Shown: one piece after another, positions 28,240 through 40,171 of the stretch
How positions within the stretch are numbered: the first letter of the stretch is position 1
Layout: every line of letters starts with the position of its first letter
From: Amyelois transitella
Taxonomy: Eukaryota > Arthropoda > Insecta > Lepidoptera > Pyralidae
Direction: 5' to 3'
Assembly (NCBI RefSeq): GCF_032362555.1
Contig: NC_083526.1
Span: 5,910,001 to 5,974,000, forward strand
DNA: 64,000 nucleotides
Notes under the pieces: generated by a model
Database searches by the model: none
Told to the model about the DNA's origin: nothing
What the model saw: only the letters and a program-made list of their open reading frames with translations
Made by a program: the position numbers and the translations under genes

Positions 28240-31200
28240 TTAACCAGCTATGCCCGCAATCGCTTCGGAGGCGAAATATTTTACGTCCACATCTGGATCC
28301 ACATTGAGTTTCTCCAAAACAGGTTTCACTTGAGGCTGGATCACGGCCGGGTCTAGGAAAGGCGCCATTTTCTGCAACGTCTTGGCCACGTTGAATCTTA
28401 CGTTGGCAACATTGTCATCGGCCATAGACAAAACGGTTGGTAGCAAAACTCTAGTGGTCACATCTTTGCCGCACACTTCTGATAGAACATTTATGCAGAA
28501 TAAATAAGTCATGCGGTGTAAATAGTTCTGTTCACGCGACATGGCCAGTACTTTAGGAATAACGTTGGTTTCAGCCCATTGGGATCCGTACTGCTCGACC
28601 AACTTCTTCAAATTGAGCGTTGCAGCTTCACGGATTGCGTAAACGTGATCGATGAGCCAAGACATGCACAATCCTGTCAGTTTCTCGTCAAAGAATTCCT
28701 GTCCAAGTTGTCCGGCTAATAGAGGCATATGTTCGATGATAGCTAAGCGTACACGCCATTTTGTGTCTTCAGCTAGTTCGACGATCGCTGGCAAGAGGGA
28801 TTGGACTAATTGTTGTATTCCGATGACTTCGTTGACACATTCCAGGTTTGAAATTATATTCAGTCTCACTTCTGGGCATTCGTCTTTCAACTGTGTGAGG
28901 AATAATGGCAATAAATGCTCAATAGTGTTCTGCCGGCCTACGATAGGACTTAGGCCCATGATGACTGAAGCGAGGGCAGATTTGACGTGTTGGTTGGGAT
29001 CGCAGACTAAATCCTTGATTTGCGGGAGGATCATTGTCATTATAATGTGCTCTTGGTGCGCCTTGTCCAGATTCTTGCAGAAGTCTTTCACCTGAAGAGT
29101 AAACAGGACATATTAATGATATAGAAGAAGAATGTGCTTAAAGAGTTCGATAAATCTCATTTCGAGAATGATTTTTTAATAGAATTTTGAGATAATTTCT
29201 AATTTTCGAATGGTGTCGTTTGGTTTCCGACTCTTTAGAAATAGTACCTCTCCACGTGCCCATAGATGTCGTTAAAGGCGATTAAGGGAAAATTGCATCA
29301 TCTAGTGTAGCATGTACCCGGGATTACCGCTATGAGGTTTATTGGTATATTTATTATGTGCAGTGTAGTTTCTGGCACTTTAGAATAGAACCACTCACAT
29401 ATCTTTCTCATGGATGTCGTAAAAGGCAACTAAGTGACAGGCCTATAAACTTGGGATTCCTCTTATAGGCGATGGGCCATCAAACTGTCACTATTTGAAT
29501 TCCATCATGGAGCCATACAGCTGAACGTGGCCTTTCATTCTTTACGAAACTGTTGACTGTAACCCTGCAAGAGATATTATATGTTTATAGTTTGAAGACT
29601 TACTTTCCCGGCGGCGGCGGCCCTCACTTCCGCCTCTGTGTCCTTCAACAGAGCCTGGAAGATCTGCGCCAGATCAGTGCGAGTCAGTTCGGGGCCCACG
29701 GCTTGTTGGAGCTCCACAAACCTGTTATTAAATACATATTTTTAGTGCCTTAGTATTAAGAAAGATTAAAATCATTCTATATAAGAGGATAATACATTAT
29801 ATGAATATAGAACACAGAAAGTGGTGAAATAAAATATGTGTTGTCAGCATGTCTTATATGCTTGGGATTATTCTTTAAGGCGATAGTGTTATTTATATTT
29901 AGTTAGCAGTAAAATATCTACTCACTTGTCGACCACCATGTATTGGACCCTCCAGGACGTGTCCCCAGCTACAGTGGTGACAAGATTAGAAGCAACCTTC
30001 TCCATCCCCCTTCATCATGACTCTACAGAATCAATTGTCTTATCTATATTTAGTTACTTCTTCTTAGTCGTGTCACTCTTGACAGAGTGGTCGTGGTCAT
30101 CATGTAGTGTTGGAGGCGGGCGCCAATGTGCGCCTTACGATGTCACGCCATTTCTCCCTGCTGGAAGTCATCCCGCTGCACTCGTTAAGTGAACCGCCAA
30201 TCATAGACTTTATTCGGTCGGTCCATCGCATGGGTGACCTCCCGCGCGGTATTTAGTTAACATAGCAGTAAATTCACTCACTTGTCGACCACCATGTATC
30301 GGACTCTCCATGATGTGTCCCCAGCGCTGGCCCTCACGGTGGGCATCACGAGCTGCTCCATGTCCTCGCGAGGCAGCAGGGCGGCCACGGCAGCGCAGGC
30401 CTCCGCTGCTAGCAGGCGCACCGAGTCTTGTTCATCCTGGAATGGACAATATTAAAAACTATGTCAAATAATCACTTCCCTTGATGTTGTAAACGCATTT
30501 GCATAACAAACACATAAATAATCCGGTGTCTATTAGAGTAAAGAAAAAAGGTTCCCCTAAAAGGTTGTGCAGTTCAGATGGGAGTCACTTGATGAGCTAT
30601 CTTTAGAGAGGATGCCTTAGGAACAAAAGACAAGTAGTATGATTAGCAAGTACCCGGTTCACCGAGCTTTGCTCGGTCTACCAGAGATCGCTGATATAGT
30701 TTCTTAAAACGCAGTTTTGAAAATGTTTATACATCTTGGGAACCGAGCTTTTCTCGAACCTAGGACCTTGATAAATCGATTCCTTGAGCCGAAAAGCCCC
30801 TAATCTGTAACTTTCATGAAAATCGTTGGAGCCGTTTCCGAGATCCTGATTATATATATACAAGAATTGTTCGTTTAAATATATTAGATATTCGTTACAA
30901 GTATTACCTGTGCCAAATTAACGAACATTGGTATCAGATCGCTCTTCACATACTCCACTTCGACGACCCTCGCGAACTCTCCCAGCTTGTAAGCGGCCGC
31001 GCGGCGCACCATAGGCGTGTCGTCTTGACACAGCGAGCAGAAATGTTGGCGCAGTTCAGCCTTGACCGGCGCCGATACGCGGGGGTAGCAGACGCTAGAA
31101 TCGTAGAAGAGAAGTTAGTATTCAACCTGTTGATAATCTGTCATTCCAATGGCTTTTGGTATAGTGCTAACTTAAAACTGTCTCGGTCAGGTTAAGATGG

Positions 31201-32660
31201 GAAAATGATCCTATAATACAAGATACAAACTTGTGATTTTGTGTTTTAAAAATTATTTATACATTGAGATCAGGCCAAAAAGACATTTACAATAAATTAA
31301 TTTCCTTAACTGATTAAATTCTAAAAATAGCAGGGCTAAGGCAAACTACATTATAAAATTTAAGCAATTTTTTTATACCAATAAGACAGATGAAGTAAGT
31401 GACTATCTATTATAGTAAAATAGTGTAAGCAATAATAACTTTAAATATATTTTTGCAATAAAGCAATTTTACCTGAAGAGTCCGCAAGCCGAGGCTCTAG
31501 AAGTAAACCAATCACCACCGGCCAGGCGCTGCACCAACGGAACAAAATGCTGCTCCAGAGCCTGAGGAGTGTGGTGCGCGGCCACAGCTCGGAGAGATGT
31601 CACGGCCTTGTCCCGCACCACGGTCTCCTCGACCGTAGCCAGGGACTCGAGGGGAGGGAGTAGGCAGTGGGCATATTCACCACCACCAACCAAGTTGATG
31701 AAGTTTCCTGTGAATAACAAAATAATATAAAAAAATTAAGAACAATAATAAGGTGGTGAAGTGGCAAGAAAATATTTTTACTATGTTCAATACTAATTGA
31801 AAAAATTATTCTATGATGTAGGTACTATAATATTAGTTTGTATAAAATTAAAGTGTAAGTTAAAAAATAATTAATTGAAGAGCCTTATTAGCAGATCATA
31901 TAAATATACCTAGCTTTTGTGAGGGGCTTTGCTCCTGTGGGAAATTTAAAACTGTCTAATTTCATAAAACTCAGTCCATTTGTTTTTGAGATGCAGGGAG
32001 TTATATTTTTTATGTTCATAACATACAAAAATATAAATCATTATTAGTATGGATATGAACACAAAAGCTATAATTGAAATACATTTTGTATTGTCAGGAT
32101 AATTGAAAGATTATGAATTTGTCATACAGGTGAATTGTATTGATAGATAGTAATATATTGTGTGAGATAAAAATACAAAGCTTACTAAAATTTTAATACA
32201 TAGATAGTAGGAGTGGACAAAAGGGGTCGAAGACTGACTAAGTCTGTATTTATTATAAATCATTGAGAAATGGATCTTTGCTGAATTGTAACCTTCAATC
32301 TTACATGAAGTGTTTTTTTATGTAAAATGTACTAACATAAAGTTACCGGTATATGGTATGAAAATCTGTGAAATAATGAAATACTGTGAAAAACGTTAAA
32401 GCCTTACAATAGCGCAAAATGAGGTAAAACTTACCGAACTGTTCTGCCAGAGCCAGCAATACTTCGTCTTCATCATAGATGGTTTCGGTCAGAAACGGGA
32501 TCAGTTCGGACCTGGTACGCTCCACACCCAGTGCAAGGGCGATTGTGGACAGTTTCTTGATGGAATTGAGGCGAAGTTGGACATCTTCGTTCTTCAGTTC
32601 GTCAATAAGTACCGCAATGGGATACAGTGACTCATCTGTCCCGGAGTCGCTTGCTGCCAT
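28240..32660 (-). CDS. Pp2A-29B: PP2A 65-kDa scaffold subunit A (6 coding exons)
   Basis: Coding exons on the minus strand: 32660-32435, 31707-31473, 31094-30908, 30436-30282, 29721-29604, 29091-28240. They sum to 1,773 nt = 590 aa, the normal length for this family. All borders are GT-AG and phases join. The product is the constant scaffold (A) subunit of protein phosphatase 2A, a horseshoe of 15 HEAT repeats that holds the catalytic C subunit and a regulatory B subunit. Landmarks: [20 protein letters not shown] at the start, [125 protein letters not shown] and [20 protein letters not shown]. The last exon encodes almost half the protein. The start is the only ATG before the conserved frame. 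It is divergent from the membrane-protein gene at 33716. Confidence 0.97.
29355..29595 (+). repeat. S1 copy, diverged
   Basis: Carries CATGGATGTCGTAAAAGGCA, AACTTGGGATTCCTCTTATA and GCTGAACGTGGCCTTTCATT. A second decayed head lies at 29218-29330. In PP2A-A intron 5. Confidence 0.7.
29926..30005 (-). pseudogene. Broken duplicate of the 3' part of PP2A-A exon 4
   Basis: The minus frame reads [18 protein letters not shown] then RVQYMVVDK, next to a GT donor in the same place as in exon 4 ([27 protein letters not shown]). The duplication continues about 30 nt into the intron (TATTTAGTTA, CAGTAAA). Directly upstream in frame are two TGA stops and no exon 4 counterpart, so it cannot extend as coding sequence. 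It sits in intron 4, 277 nt downstream of the real exon. About 30060-30250, between the two copies, is unfamiliar, GC-richer, repeat-like sequence. Confidence 0.8.
30640..30893 (-). repeat. Interspersed repeat, unclassified
   Basis: Contains TTTGCTCGGTCTACCAGAGA, TGAAAATCGTTGGAGCCGTT and TCCGAGATCCTGATTATATA. Its style matches interspersed elements common in Lepidoptera, but only one clear copy is present here. In PP2A-A intron 3. Confidence 0.45.
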
Positions 32661-33715
32661 ATTTTACTGTGTGTTGATTATAAAATGCAACTAAAAATCT
32701 TAGATTTCACGAAACACTGCGATTTTCAGGCAATTTTTTCTAAAAAACGCAAGTTATAATCAAAAGAATCCCACAAAATGGCAGCAACAGCAACGATATT
32801 TACTTTTTTTATTATTTTTTACTCTATGGTACTATTGCCAACTGTCTCTTATGAAAAGGCGCTACCTTAGAACACAGACATAGCGCCAAATTGCCAAGAT
32901 TTTTAAATAAAAAAAGCCTCTCATTATAGGCATGATATTGTAAGTTTTTGACGAGCAAAAAGAAAAGATCATCCGTCGAGGTTTGTAAAAAATTGGTAGT
33001 AATTAAAGTAAACAACGTGCTTTTAATGGCCTCTTCTGCTTATTCCGCTTTTGGCACAATCAATTCAAAACTGCTTGTTATCTTTAACCATTTAAAAATG
33101 ATGATAGATTGTTGTTACAGGACCCATAAAAGTACAATAAGAAAATACAAATTATTTTTAATTATTATTAACCTTGCACACACAATAATTAAATTAAAAA
33201 TATTTTTTTTACTATTTAAACTAATTAATTATACTGTTTTTAATTGTATAATTTTCTTATTAATTATTTTTGAAATTAAACTGTGAATTTTGGTCTCTGA
33301 CGCCAAAAAGCCCTAATTTTTGTGTCGACAGCGCTAAGTTGGCTACACTTCTCTATGGTTTATTTTTTTAATTTTCAAAGTCTTGGTACTCAGGATTTTT
33401 GCTTGCGTATGGTTTGATAGTGCGAGTTGAGATTGGAGAACAATAAAAAGACTAAAGAAACATACCTATTTAATAATTTTTATTGCAACCGCATAATTTT
33501 TTATAGCGAAATGCCAACCAATATATATGTGTAGATAATTAATATACGTGTATTATATTAGCGGATGGTTTATCTAATTTATTAAAATATTCAAACCACC
33601 TTCATAAAACTAAAATAATTCTAAATAAAACTTTCTGAATTAGTAATAATTAAAGAAAACTGAAAGATAAATCTATAAATAGTCCCAAATATAAAACTAA
33701 CACTTATTTTCAAAA
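32661..33715. promoter_or_regulatory. Shared 5' region between PP2A-A (-) and the membrane-protein gene (+)
   Basis: About 1.05 kb separates two divergent ATGs. The sequence is AT-rich, especially 33150-33290. No TATA box, CLEAR motif or other convincing element recognised. Confidence 0.4.
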
Positions 33716-35169
33716 ATGCAAGTCCCGGCAGATCGAAGTGTTGAGGTAAAGTGCCCAGAAGGCTGGCGGATTGAAGGAAGACTAAATATTGCTTACACTA
33801 AGGCTCTTTTACTTTTACTACAATACCAGGCGGGAGAAAAAGGTATACCTACCTGCTTCTTGAATCATGAAAAATAAAAGACATGTGTCAGTGGATAATG
33901 CCACGGAAAACATTGTTTTTTTGCTAATAATTTTCGAGATGATTTTTTAATTTAATTTTATTGATGCTGATGTGATATGGGTCAGGATGAAAACCTTGAA
34001 GCGTCGCTTGCGCATATTATACTGTGCTGTGTGGCGGGAAGAGGGATCAGCCGATGGTCGTCAAGGTCTTTCATACATCCAGGAATGCACGCCAATTTCT
34101 TCATACACGGACTTCTTGGACTAATTAACTTTCAAAGTAATGTTTTGGACGTTATAAGCGTTTAATACTTTCTTTTTGTTTATTGGTTGTAAGAATTATC
34201 ATCTTTCTTCTGGCGTTGTTGTTGGGATCTACTCTATGGTAGTAAGAGAACCTGTGTATAGTGTATGTATCTATCAATTCAATAAGTTTTATAAGTAGGT
34301 ATTTATTTATACTATACTGCTAGTAGCTGTCCCGGCAAACGTTGTTTTGCCATATAAACAATTTTTAAGTAATTTCAAGTTAAAAAAATATGTTAAGGGT
34401 GGATAACCTTTATTACTAAGGGGTTTAAAAAATAGATGTTGGCCTATTCTCAGACCTACTCAATATACTCACAAAACTTCAATGAAAATCGGTCAAGCTG
34501 TTTCGGAGGAGAATGGGAACGAACATTTTGACACGAGAATTTTATTTATAAGATTCCCACTGTCCCACAAAACCCATACCCAAACCTTCCTTTTATACCA
34601 GCCAAATCATGGGAGGAGTAGCGCACTCTGCCCATGTAGCGCGCTCTCGAGTTTGTTCTCTAACAGCGCATTCTTTCTTGACTCAAAATCTATACAGGCT
34701 CCCTTAAGTTCTGTATTTCTCTATAAATTTTATAATTAACGTAAAGTTTCCCTTCTCAGGTTCGGCATTTGGGAGCGATGTCAGCGCAGCCTACAAATTG
34801 AGTGTCAAAGCGACGCGTTACCTCGCCCTGCCCTGTCTCATGGCGGACATGTACAGGGGGCCTCTAACTGGCAACGATTCCCTGGTAGCCATTCACTTGG
34901 CGTCCGGATTAATTCCAATGTTACTTGCAGTGAGCGGAAAGGACAATCCGCATTTGGGTAATTTAATGGTAGCGGCCAATATAATCTCTCTGGTACATTT
35001 CTCTGTCCAGAATTCGAGAGATTGGGGTTATTATACGGCTTTGGCGGGGTTTTTGGCGTATTTTGGAGCGACTAATGCTGGTCACCCCATCTTTTATCCA
35101 ATAGCGTTAGCCGTTATGGAGTACTTTGCGTACAGGCTGTACCATTACGAGCCACCGCCGAGGAGGTAG
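33716..35169 (+). CDS. Multi-pass membrane protein of unknown function, ~196 aa (3 exons)
   Basis: Proposed exons: 33716-33745, 33986-34136 and 34760-35169 (30, 151 and 410 nt; phases 0 and 1; 591 nt = 196 aa). Exons 2 and 3 are well supported by frame and splice sites. Exon 1 is inferred from an ATG (MQVPADRSVE) followed by GTAAAG. I do not recognise the family. The protein has hydrophobic spans around ANFFIHGLLGLINF, SLVAIHLASGLIPMLLAV, MVAANIISLVHFSV, YYTALAGFLAYFGA and IFYPIALAVMEYFAY, so four to five membrane segments, and a basic, proline-rich end (YEPPPRR). There is no evident signal peptide. Intron 2 carries an interspersed repeat. Codon use and clean splicing argue for a real host gene. 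Alternative: exon 1 may lie further upstream and the short N terminus be wrong. Confidence 0.7.
34324..34560. repeat. CCGGCAAACGTTGTTTTGCC repeat
   Basis: Same family as 9605-9685, here longer, with AAGGGTGGATAACC, GAAAATCGGTCAAGCTGTTT and TTTTATTTATAAGATTCCCA. In intron 2 of the membrane-protein gene. Confidence 0.6.
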
Positions 35170-35193
35170 ATGTGCATTTGTTAACGTTTATTA

Positions 35194-35199
35194 AATAAA
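35194..35199 (+). terminator. Poly(A) signal of the membrane-protein gene
   Basis: AATAAA 25 bp after the stop codon with a TG-rich stretch (GTGTGCATGGAGTTTTGTTT) following. Confidence 0.65.
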
Positions 35200-35550
35200 A
35201 ATGTGTGCATGGAGTTTTGTTTTGTTTATTGGTACAGTCAACGGCACCTGAGCATACCCTAATTCATTGCAAATTCGCGTCAAAGAGTTTCATGAAAAGT
35301 ATCTAACTTGGTGCTGACTGTACAATGTGTACAATTAGTCTTCGCTGTGAGCCGCTAGTAGGTAATACATACAAATAAGCACGTCTTTATCCCTTTCGGG
35401 GTAGACAGAGTAGTAAAATACTTAAATATTTAATGCATTCCATAACTTATAATATACTTACTAAGATATACTTGCCGGGCACAACAATTAGAAAAGAAAA
35501 GGTCACACGCAAAATATTATTTTATAAAGATTTTCTGGTTGTTTTTCGTG

Positions 35551-35800
35551 CGCCGTGTGGTTTCCGGCACTAATAAAAAAAGAATAAGTCCTTTTCTTTC
35601 CCGTGGATGTCTTAAAAGGCGACTAATGGATATGTTTATGAACTTGTGATTCCTCTTGTAGGCGACGGGCTAGCAAGCTGTCGCTATTTAAATCTCAATG
35701 CAATGCAACTGAACGTTGCATTTCAGTTTTTTCAAGACTGTAGGCTCCTTTATCTCGCAGGGGATATAGACGTGGCTATATGTAGGTATGTATGTAGGCA
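35551..35800 (+). repeat. S1 copy
   Basis: Head GCCGTGTGGTTTCCGGCAC, full outline, tail GTAGGTATGTATGTAGG. First repeat of the gene-free region that follows. Confidence 0.8.
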
Positions 35801-36089
35801 GCCTAAAGTAAAACAATACAAATCAATCAGTGGGAAACGAAGCGTCTCTGCACAGAGTGGCTTAATGTGAGGACCTCCCGGGGGAGTCGGCTTTTACTTT
35901 ACCACACAACAATTGTGTTAGCCGACTACACGAAATACGAGGGGTACCTATTTATTTGTATATTTGTGGACGTCAAGGAAAATACGACTAGAACTTAGAC
36001 TAAGGAGAAACTTTGTACAAGGACACTTGTTATTTCTATAAAATTTTTTTCCAGTAGGCCCACGACATGATATAAAGAAAGGCATTGGC

Positions 36090-36338
36090 ATACATACATA
36101 CATATGGTCACGTCTATATCCCTTGCGGGGTACACAGAGCCAACAGTCTTGAAAAGACTGAATGGCCACGTTCAGCTATTTAGCTTAATGAAAGAATTGA
36201 GATTCAAATAGTGACAGGTTGCTAGCCCATCGCCTAAAAAAAGAATCCCAAGTTTGTAAGCCTATCCCTTAGCCGCCTTTTACGACATCCATGGGAAAGA
36301 GATGGAGTGGTCCTATTCTTTTTTTGTATTGGTGCACC
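36090..36338 (-). repeat. S1 copy, 5'-truncated, 12-bp target duplication
   Basis: AAAGGCATTGGC stands at 36078-36089 and 36339-36350, exactly outside the element. The head lacks GTGCCGTGTGGTTCCC, a 5' truncation typical of target-primed reverse transcription. Confidence 0.88.
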
Positions 36339-36539
36339 AAAGGCATTGGCTTGTGTACATAATAATATGTATGAGTATATATTAAAGACTTATTATTTAT
36401 TAATGAAGATACAGTCAGGTCCTATCATGATTATTCTGAGAGACTAATCGATATTTTTATATGGTCTGGTTCACCGGACATCTTAATACTTAGCACCTAC
36501 CAAAGGACAAAAAGTGGTGCCCTGACCACTGGAGATGTG

Positions 36540-36770
36540 CACCTATAATTAAGGACGATCCTGGATTGAGTAAGTCAGGTAAGGGTTATTGGCAGATTTG
36601 TTTCGCTTATAAGTGGTATTGAATCAAAATTCCGAAAAAGGTCAGATAAGAGTCACTTCTTGTAAAAACCTGACTCACCAAATCCAGGATCAATAGGCAA
36701 ACTGGACCTGGACTATCTCTAGAGTTATTAGGGTGCAATCGGACTAAAGCCAGGAGGAAGAAGAAGTATA
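36540..36770. repeat. Two S3-derived fragments head-to-head
   Basis: GATCCTGGATTGAGTAAGTC (from 36555) is inversely repeated as CTGACTCACCAAATCCAGGATC (broken into two runs: CTGACTCACC and AAATCCAGGATC, near 36670). The end GACTAAAGCCAGGAGGAAGA recurs at 5404 (+) and 60230 (-). Confidence 0.5.
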
Positions 36771-37220
36771 TCTATGAGTAACCACAGTAATGGAGTAAGT
36801 ATTTCCTAAGCCGTTAAAATCTGAGTCTGAGCCTTGGCGGGAAGTAGTGAACAAAGATAGAGTTGCGACAGACGGATAAGGGCTCGTTCACATATAAAAG
36901 TAGCGCATGCGGCATTGTTCTTTGATAAAACTATATTACTGTAAATCATCTCAATCCGTACAGCACATAGAGATGGGAATACATAGTTATACATGTTTCA
37001 TGTATTTATTCCTTAGGGACTAGAGAGACTTAAGTCTTAAATCTAGAGAAAGAAACTTAAGTCTAATAAAATAAAGGTAAACGATCTTGATACTTGATTA
37101 AGAATGAACAACCGATATCGTAATGTAATTATATTTGCTATTAACTTTCCTTTATTTAACAAACGCATTTATATATTAAAATACATTTCAGGTTTACCTT
37201 TATTTCCGTACCTAAAGAAA

Positions 37221-37423
37221 TCCTACTAATATTATAAATGCGAAAGTTTGTCAAGTATGTCAGGATGTCAGTATGGATGTTTGTTACTCTTACACGCAAA
37301 AACTACATAACCGATTACGATGAAATTTGGTATGTAGGTAGATGAAGACCCAGAATAACATATAGGCTACCGGACTCCCCGCAGGAATGATTCCACGCGG
37401 ATGAAGTCGCGGGCGGCCTCTAG
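37221..37423 (+). mobile_element. HLE, 203 bp
   Basis: Starts TCCTACTAATATTATAAATG after a host A and ends GCGGGCGGCCT + CTAG before a host T. Internal ACGCAAAAACTACATAACCG and GAAATTTGGTATGTAGGTAG. Non-autonomous. Confidence 0.78.
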
Positions 37424-37649
37424 TGTATTATTATTAGGCGCATGCGAGAAAAGTCATCGCATCTGACTGAAGCCTTATAGTCACACCTGCACACTCCCGC
37501 GCGTCCATTTGTGATATCGAGATGGCACTTTTTGTAACCAACACCCAAATGGCTATCGTGTCGTTTAGATTTACTACTTTACACACAATTCATGTAGAAT
37601 TGTTTTACTTTATTTACAGTCAAGTCTTGGTAATGTTAATAGAATAGAT

Positions 37650-37800
37650 TTCTTTTCAAAATTGGATACGAGTTATTACTTATTGACGTCACAGCACTTA
37701 AATGTCTATATCTACTACCGCTTCCAAAGCGCATGTGTAGAATGAAGCGGCGGAACAAACTATGCTGCAGCATTTTCATCGGACGTAAATTTACAAATAG
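37650..37800 (-). repeat. R4 copy
   Basis: Minus-strand copy with GCTGCAGCATAGTTTGTTC and CTTTGGAAGCGGTAGTAG, between two HLE copies. Confidence 0.65.
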
Positions 37801-37972
37801 ATAGATATATAGATAGATAATTCATTTATTTGATTTGCTACACACGATTTTATATGAAATACAAATTAATAGGGTGTGAGTTGCAGCAATACAAAAAGGT
37901 CACAACAACGAATTTATTGCTGTAGAAGCAATACGCTGATTTTCAGTTATGACCTAGGTGCTAGTATATTGA

Positions 37973-38177
37973 TCCTACTACTATTATAAAGGCGAAAGTT
38001 TGTATGGATATATGGATGTTTGTTACTCTTTCACGCAAAAACTACTGAACCGATTACCATGAAATTTGGTATGTAGGTAGCTGAAGACCCAGAATAACAC
38101 ATAGGCTACTTTTTATCCCAGAGTTCCCGCGGGATTGATAGGGTTTCCATGCGGACGAAGTCGCGGGCGGCCTCTAG
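37973..38177 (+). mobile_element. HLE, 205 bp
   Basis: Starts TCCTACTACTATTATAAAGG after A, ends with CTAG before T. Closely related to the copy at 37221, same strand, about 550 bp apart. Confidence 0.78.
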
Positions 38178-38229
38178 TATGCTATAATATTGATCTTTTA
38201 AATCTGAATCGTGGACGAATGCTCATTGT

Positions 38230-39310
38230 CTATTTTTTATTTAATTATCTAGATATTTCATAAAAGTGGACTGTCTGACTGTCTGATTGCCTGACAAATC
38301 AACGCACTACCCAAACTGTTGGTTCTAGATATTTAAACTCGGCGTGTCGGTTTCTTTTTTGGTCTATTTATTTATTTAAAACTATATTGCACAAAAATGT
38401 TCAAAAGGCGGACATACAAGACACATAAAATACATACAAAATACATTATAAATACATATACATACATTAAATATCAAATTAGGATGACCCATTACGAGTA
38501 TTGATCTGCAGAAGAAATAACCCATTCACAGCATGTTTGAAATTCATTTTATCTATCTAGAATATCTATATAGAAAAAAATATCTACTTATTTTGGGTAC
38601 CTACATAATAATATATATTTTTTTCAAACTTTCAGCTTTTAGGCACACATGTCGTGGATAACAGTCTCGACCTAAGCATTGTCACTCTTATTTGGGATTG
38701 TTATCTGTCTTGTATATGTTAATAAAAATAAAAAATCTCTCAAGTACACAACCAAAGGATTACTAGAAATTGACAGAAATTAACGGGATATTGGCGTACC
38801 TACAATATTTATATGTGCCTACCCGAAATCCACGAGTTTTTATGAAGAAAGTAATGAATGTACCTATGTATGTATCATGCGAAAGAAATATGCAGATTTT
38901 GGTGAAGTTTCATGTTTGCATACCCTGTGGGACCCTACCTAAACATTCTTGTATTTCTGCGTAGCATATTATTAAAGCCTTTAGAAAAAATATACTGCAA
39001 TATAATCGCTCCAACCCCTTTCAAATGCATAACCCATCTTTTTGGATCAGAGGTTAAACAGAGTAATGGAAAGTGATGTCGATAAAACCGCGTAAACCGA
39101 ATGGCGGAAAATTATTAGGAATTCTTGGGCCCGAAAATTGGCGTTTCGGGGAAAATTTCACTTGCTTTGCCGTTTTTTCCCCAATATTGATAAGAGCAAC
39201 CGACAAATCTTTTGACGGAGTAAGGACTGTCGGCATAAAAAGTGGGTAATTTAATTATATATTAATAAAATCTCCTTATTCTATCAGTTTTTATTGTTTG
39301 TATACTTAAT
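38230..39310. other. Gene-free AT-rich DNA with decayed repeats
   Basis: 38360-38420 is a CR1-like 3' end (-). 38815-38950 is a strongly decayed RTE tail (AGTAATGAATGT, GAAATATGCAGATTTTGG). The rest shows nothing recognisable. Confidence 0.4.
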
Positions 39311-39317
39311 CTTAACA

Positions 39318-39596
39318 ATGAATTGAGAGATCTATATTTGTTAATTGACGTTTGGTGAAATTGCTGCAGTGTAGTTTGTTCCGCCGCTTCTTCTACCCAT
39401 GCGCTTTTCTACACAAGTAGGTAGTAATAATTAGATTTAAGTGATGTGATGTCTACAAATGATACATTTTATCCAATTTTGAAAATAAATCTATTCTATT
39501 CTAAAAAGCCTAACAGCTGAACGTGGCCTATCAGCATTTCAAGACTGCTGGCTCTGTCTACCCTGCAAGGGATATAGACGTAATTATATGAATGTA
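39318..39596 (+). repeat. R4 copy followed by S1 3' fragment
   Basis: 39318-39495 is R4 (GCTGCAGTGTAGTTTGTTCC, ATAAATCTATTCTATTCTA). 39506-39596 is the S1 3' third, with a GACGTAATTATATGAATGTA end. Confidence 0.65.
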
Positions 39597-39906
39597 TGAA
39601 CTCTCATAATGTGCACAAAAATGTAATAGAAAATTGGAATGTTGCTCTACAATTAGATGACTAGGGTCCAACGTAAATCTTTGTACGCAGAAGTTGATTC
39701 AGCGTTTCGGCCAAACGGGTCTATTTACTTTGCTGAGATTGCAAGGTCAATGAAACGGATATTGAGACGTTTACTCAGTCGTAGAAAAACAAAAAATTCG
39801 AGGGGAAAATAATTAAAATTCTTTTCATTTAAATATTTGATGGAATGATTACGTTTTGTATCTTGTACATATTTCAGTTCATTTTACTGCTACGAGTATA
39901 TTTAGT

Positions 39907-40171
39907 GCTGTGTGGTTCCCGGCACTCGGCACACGGCAAAAAATAATAGGACCACTCTATCTCTTTCCCATGGATGTCGTAAAAGGCGACTAAGGGATAG
40001 GCTTACATATTTGGGATTCTTTTTTAGGCGATGGGCTAGCAAACTGTCAATATTTGAATCTCAATTATATCATTAAGCCAAATAGCTGAACGTGGCCATT
40101 CAGTCTTTTCAAGACTGTTAGCTCTGTCTACCCCGCATGGTATATAGACGTGACCATATGTATGTATGTTA
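39907..40171 (+). repeat. S1 copy
   Basis: Full copy with a small insertion of head-like sequence (CTCGGCACACGGCA) after the head. Confidence 0.82.

Noticed and set aside
28652..29095. 147-codon plus-strand frame
   Set aside because: Antisense shadow of PP2A-A exon 6.
33716..33870. Longer exon 1 of the membrane-protein gene reading WRIEGRLNIAYTKALLLLL
   Set aside because: The frame beyond 33745 ends in a stop, and the donor at its end (AAAG|GTATAC) joins exon 2 in the wrong phase. The GTAAAG donor at 33746 fits.
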